Source: an uncultured Collinsella sp.
Lineage (GTDB): Bacteria > Actinomycetota > Coriobacteriia > Coriobacteriales > Coriobacteriaceae
Direction: 5' to 3'
Assembly (NCBI GenBank): GCA_902478945.1
Contig: CABSMX010000040.1
Span: 1-17,159 of the forward strand
Length of the DNA: 17,159 nucleotides
A program made the position numbers and the translations under genes. Below, piece by piece: positions 15,055 through 17,159 of the stretch; within the stretch, counting starts at the first letter, position 1, and every line of letters starts with the position of its first letter. The notes below the pieces were generated by a model, which ran no database searches, had not been told where the DNA came from, and saw only the letters and a list, made by a program, of their open reading frames with translations.

Positions 15055-15095
15055 AAAAACGAGAGACCGGGCGGCGGTGCCAATCGGCCCGCAGC
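15055..15095 (-). other. Hairpin and T-run in the hisZG-hisD spacer
   Basis: The 105-bp spacer holds a stem of 4+4+3 bp (15067-15079 with 15084-15095, one mismatch and one bulge) around an AATC/GATT loop. On the minus strand a run of five T follows 7 nt after the stem. The gap between stem and T-run is too long for a classical terminator. Partial termination or RNA processing that lowers or raises expression of hisD onward is possible. Confidence 0.35.
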
Positions 15096-15126
15096 CCGTA
15101 CGTTGGGGCGCCCGTGCGCGCTCGCG

Positions 15127-16842
15127 CTATTGTGCCGAGCCCGCGACGGGCTCAAAATGCTTGTCCTTCACGGCAGCTGCCAGGCGATCCGCCAGGTTGC
15201 GAACGCGCGGATCCATGCGCGCGGCACCTGGGTTGACGAAGAAGCGAGCCGTACAGTCCATAATGCGGCCAGTGATGACCAGGTCGTTGTCGCGCAACGT
15301 GGCGCCCGTGGCGGTAATGTCCACGATACGGTCGGTCATACCGACGATGGGGCCCAGCTCGATGTTACCGTGCAGCGAAACGATGTCGGCATTCACGCCG
15401 CGCTCGGCATACCACGCGCTCGCGATGCGCGGGTACTTGGTGGCCACGCGAAACGAACCGCGGCGGGCATAGTTGCGCTCGGCCTGACCGGCGCGCCACG
15501 CGGGCTCCGCCTCGATAAAGGTGCACAGGCCATAGCCCAGGTCGACCAGCTGCAGCAGGTTGAGGTCCGCCTCGATGAGCGAGTCCCAACCGCAGATGCC
15601 GCAATCGGCACCACCGCAGCCCACAAAGGCAGGCGCATCGCTGGGACGCACGATGACAAACTCGATATCGCCGACCGCGCCCTCGCCGGCACGCGTGTCG
15701 CGGCCGCGCACGATCAGGTGACGGCCGGGATCGCGCAGCTCGGAGACGTCTAAGCCCGTTGCCTCGAGCACGTCAAGGGTGTCGGCCTTAAGCGAGCCCT
15801 TGGGCACGGCGATACGCAGCGGACCCTCGGCGCCACGGTCCGCGGCGTGATCGCCGTCGGAAGCGGCATCCTCGGCCGAGGTGCGCGCGGCCTCCAGGCG
15901 CTCGAGCGAAAAGGCGAAGCCCGCCGCCGGCACCTCGATACCGTCGCCAAATGCGCCGGTAAAGATGGAGTCATAGCGTCCGCCCGAACCGACCGGATCG
16001 GGCAGTCCGCCGGCATAAGCCTTAAAGACCAGGCCCGTGTAGTAATCAAAAGAGTTCATGATAGAGAAGTCAAACGACAGCACCTGGGCGTCCTCGGGTG
16101 CCAGGCCCTCGACCAGGGCACGCAGCTCGCGCGTCAGCGGCGCGACGATACCGGCAGCCTCCAGCAGCGCGTCCACGCGGTCGAGCACCTCGGTACCGCC
16201 GTGCAGACGCGGCAGCTCGCTAATGGCGGCCTTGACGGCATCAGACTCGGTGCTTGCCGCCACGCGGGCATCGAGGCCCACAAAGTCGTTGGCGTGCACG
16301 CAGCGCAGGGCCTCAGAGGCCAGCTCGCGATCCTCGCACGCCGCGAGCAGTTCCTTAAACGGACGCACGCTACCCGCGATAATGCGCGCATCGGGCAGTG
16401 CCAGCTTACGCACGGCCTCGGCCACGAGCGAGACGATTTCGACATCGCCCGCGGTATCGCCCGCACCGATAAGCTCAAAGCCCAGCTGTGTAAACTGACG
16501 CGAGCCACCGGCATTGCGCTGGCACTCGCGAACCACCGGCGCCTCGTAGCGAAGGCGTAGGGGCAGGTCGGCCGCGCGCATGCGGGTCGAAACCAGACGA
16601 ACGATCGGCAATGTGTTGTCGGGACGGACCACCAGCAGGCGGCCATCATCGTCAAAGAGCTTAAACGGCGTGTCCGCAATGCGGCCGCCCTCCTCGAGCG
16701 AACCCTTGTCCTCGAGCAGTGGCGTCTCGACCGGAAGGTAATGATGCTCCCTAAAGCAGCCCTTCACCGTCAGCGCAATCTCCTCGCGCGCCTGAGCCTC
16801 CTCGGGCAATATGTCCCGGAATCCCCACGGTGTGGCCGTCAT
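15127..16842 (-). CDS. hisZG: HisZ-HisG fusion: ATP phosphoribosyltransferase with its regulatory subunit
   Basis: A 571-aa protein joining two proteins that are normally separate. Residues 1-320 are HisZ, the class II aminoacyl-tRNA-synthetase-like subunit: PWGFRDILPEEA (5-16), VRPDNTLPIVRLVS (72-85), FTQLGFELIG (117-126), FDYYTG (265-270), and the motif-3-like GSGGRYDSI (285-293). A polar, low-complexity linker (about 321-340) follows. Residues 341-571 are short-form HisG: RIAVPKGSL (343-351), GGADCGICGWDSL (410-422), VATKYPRIA (466-474) and ELGPIVGMTDRIVDITATG (495-513). Short HisG lacks the ACT-like regulatory domain and needs HisZ, so fusion fixes a 1:1 ratio. It makes PR-ATP from ATP and PRPP, the feedback-controlled first step. 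GAGGAGG 8 nt upstream sets the start. It heads the operon. Confidence 0.93.
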   Translation of the reverse strand: MTATPWGFRDILPEEAQAREEIALTVKGCFREHHYLPVETPLLEDKGSLEEGGRIADTPFKLFDDDGRLLVVRPDNTLPIVRLVSTRMRAADLPLRLRYEAPVVRECQRNAGGSRQFTQLGFELIGAGDTAGDVEIVSLVAEAVRKLALPDARIIAGSVRPFKELLAACEDRELASEALRCVHANDFVGLDARVAASTESDAVKAAISELPRLHGGTEVLDRVDALLEAAGIVAPLTRELRALVEGLAPEDAQVLSFDFSIMNSFDYYTGLVFKAYAGGLPDPVGSGGRYDSIFTGAFGDGIEVPAAGFAFSLERLEAARTSAEDAASDGDHAADRGAEGPLRIAVPKGSLKADTLDVLEATGLDVSELRDPGRHLIVRGRDTRAGEGAVGDIEFVIVRPSDAPAFVGCGGADCGICGWDSLIEADLNLLQLVDLGYGLCTFIEAEPAWRAGQAERNYARRGSFRVATKYPRIASAWYAERGVNADIVSLHGNIELGPIVGMTDRIVDITATGATLRDNDLVITGRIMDCTARFFVNPGAARMDPRVRNLADRLAAAVKDKHFEPVAGSAQ

Positions 16843-16877
16843 CTGGTGAGCCTCCTCATGCTGTGTTTCATATAGAG

Positions 16878-16909
16878 CAGAAGACCGGCATAGCTCCGCC
16901 GGTCTTCTG
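16878..16909 (-). promoter_or_regulatory. Perfect 12-bp hairpin in the his operon leader
   Basis: Arms 16878-16889 and 16898-16909 are fully complementary (CAGAAGACCGGC) around an 8-nt loop. No T-run follows on either strand. Given the likely -10 at 16913-16918, transcription would begin near 16906, so the mRNA would start within the first arm and carry a stem of about 9 bp at its very 5' end. No histidine-rich leader peptide and no T-box sequence is seen, so control by those routes is unlikely here. Confidence 0.55.
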
Positions 16910-16912
16910 GGT

Positions 16913-16921
16913 ACTTTAGCA
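16913..16921 (-). promoter_or_regulatory. Extended -10 promoter candidate for the his operon
   Basis: On the minus strand TGC TAAAGT gives an extended -10 (TG plus 4 of 6 to TATAAT), about 64 nt plus a hairpin before the hisZG start codon. It shares the TGCTA core with two other candidates in the window. No clear -35. Confidence 0.4.
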
Positions 16922-17021
16922 TACTAGAGTGTTTGCGGGGAGAATCGTCCTCCTCGGCTCACACCGTATTCATTTGGAAACATAGGGCAAGCGGTTAGCA
17001 GCAGTCTCTTGTCACAACGCA

Positions 17022-17054
17022 AAAAGGGCGCCCGCGCAATTGCGGACGCCCTTG
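17022..17054 (-). terminator. Intrinsic terminator of the right-edge gene
   Basis: On the minus strand AAGGGCG-T-CCGC pairs with GCGG-G-CGCCCTT (12 bp including one G-U pair, loop AATTGC) and is followed by TTT. It lies about 50 bp past the stop of the gene at the right edge and isolates the his operon promoter from it. Confidence 0.88.
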
Positions 17055-17104
17055 TGCAGGATCGAGATATCAACCAGCCAAGATATCGGACCCGTGACCA
17101 GCTC

Positions 17105-17159
17105 TTAGTAGTCGAACTGGTGGTAGTAGCGGCGGTACTTGAGGTTGTGCTTGGTGACC
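17105..17159 (-). CDS. C-terminal end of an unidentified gene
   Basis: The last 17 codons and a TAA stop are visible on the minus strand. The tail ends KYRRYYHQFDY, basic and aromatic. A strong terminator follows at 17022-17054, which supports this as a true gene end. I do not recognise the protein from so short a tail. Confidence 0.6.
   Translation of the reverse strand, partial: VTKHNLKYRRYYHQFDY

Noticed and set aside
15055..15095. True operon end between hisZG and hisD
   Set aside because: The T-run is 7 nt away from the stem, the genes are in one pathway and direction, and no new promoter is evident before hisD.
13774..15753. 659-codon plus-strand frame opposite hisD and hisZG
   Set aside because: It is antisense to two intact his genes and runs through their spacer. 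Its composition (Arg, His, Gly, Ala) mirrors codon bias on the other strand, and no ribosome binding site or domain is seen.
16837..16871. Ten-codon leader peptide whose stop overlaps the hisZG start
   Set aside because: It has a single His codon and no ribosome binding site of its own. The ATGA overlap is probably chance.
16843..17020. T-box or His attenuator leader
   Set aside because: No T-box AGGGTGG-like sequence, no run of His codons, and no terminator/antiterminator pair before hisZG.

Overview
The window reads as chromosomal DNA of a high-GC Gram-positive gut actinobacterium. Gene content and layout best fit the Coriobacteriia, most likely Collinsella. This is an inference from protein style, GC-rich codon use, the HisZ-dependent histidine operon and GGGGAC-type intergenic repeats; no marker gene proves it. 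Nearly all genes lie on the minus strand and have clear AGGAGG-like ribosome binding sites.

Layout, left to right. At 1-3 is the bare start codon of a minus-strand gene that continues outside. 94-1868 holds a Ppx/GppA phosphatase gene and a DivIC/FtsB-like division gene. Enolase (2067-3356, minus) has its own intrinsic terminator at 1960-1991. A gap at 3357-3730 is AT-richer than its surroundings and carries three copies of a 19-bp repeat at an exact 33-bp period. They stand directly before a plus-strand AAA/DUF4143 ATPase gene (3731-5098), which looks acquired. Next come minus-strand housekeeping genes: mazG (5138-5998), a YfcE-like phosphodiesterase (6001-6549) and an orphan LarC C-terminal domain (6608-7093). 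A plus-strand PHP-family histidinol phosphatase (7287-8198) then faces the end of the histidine operon across a 320-bp repeat-rich gap.

The right half is one minus-strand histidine operon. Transcription order is hisZ-hisG fusion, hisD, hisC, hisB, hisH, hisA, hisF, hisI, a 75-aa conserved-looking small gene, hisE. Together with the PHP phosphatase this covers every step from PRPP and ATP to histidine. Several junctions are coupled (ATGA overlaps or adjacent stop and start). Three are opened by structured spacers: 15022-15126, 11799-11879 and 9418-9570. A likely extended -10 promoter and a 12-bp hairpin precede the operon. At the right edge is the C-terminal tail of an unidentified minus-strand gene with its terminator.

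The points most worth a second look are the phased 33-bp repeats before the ATPase gene, the HisZ-HisG fusion, the small gene translationally coupled to hisI, the nested inverted-repeat element at 8199-8518, and the palindromic spacers inside the his operon.
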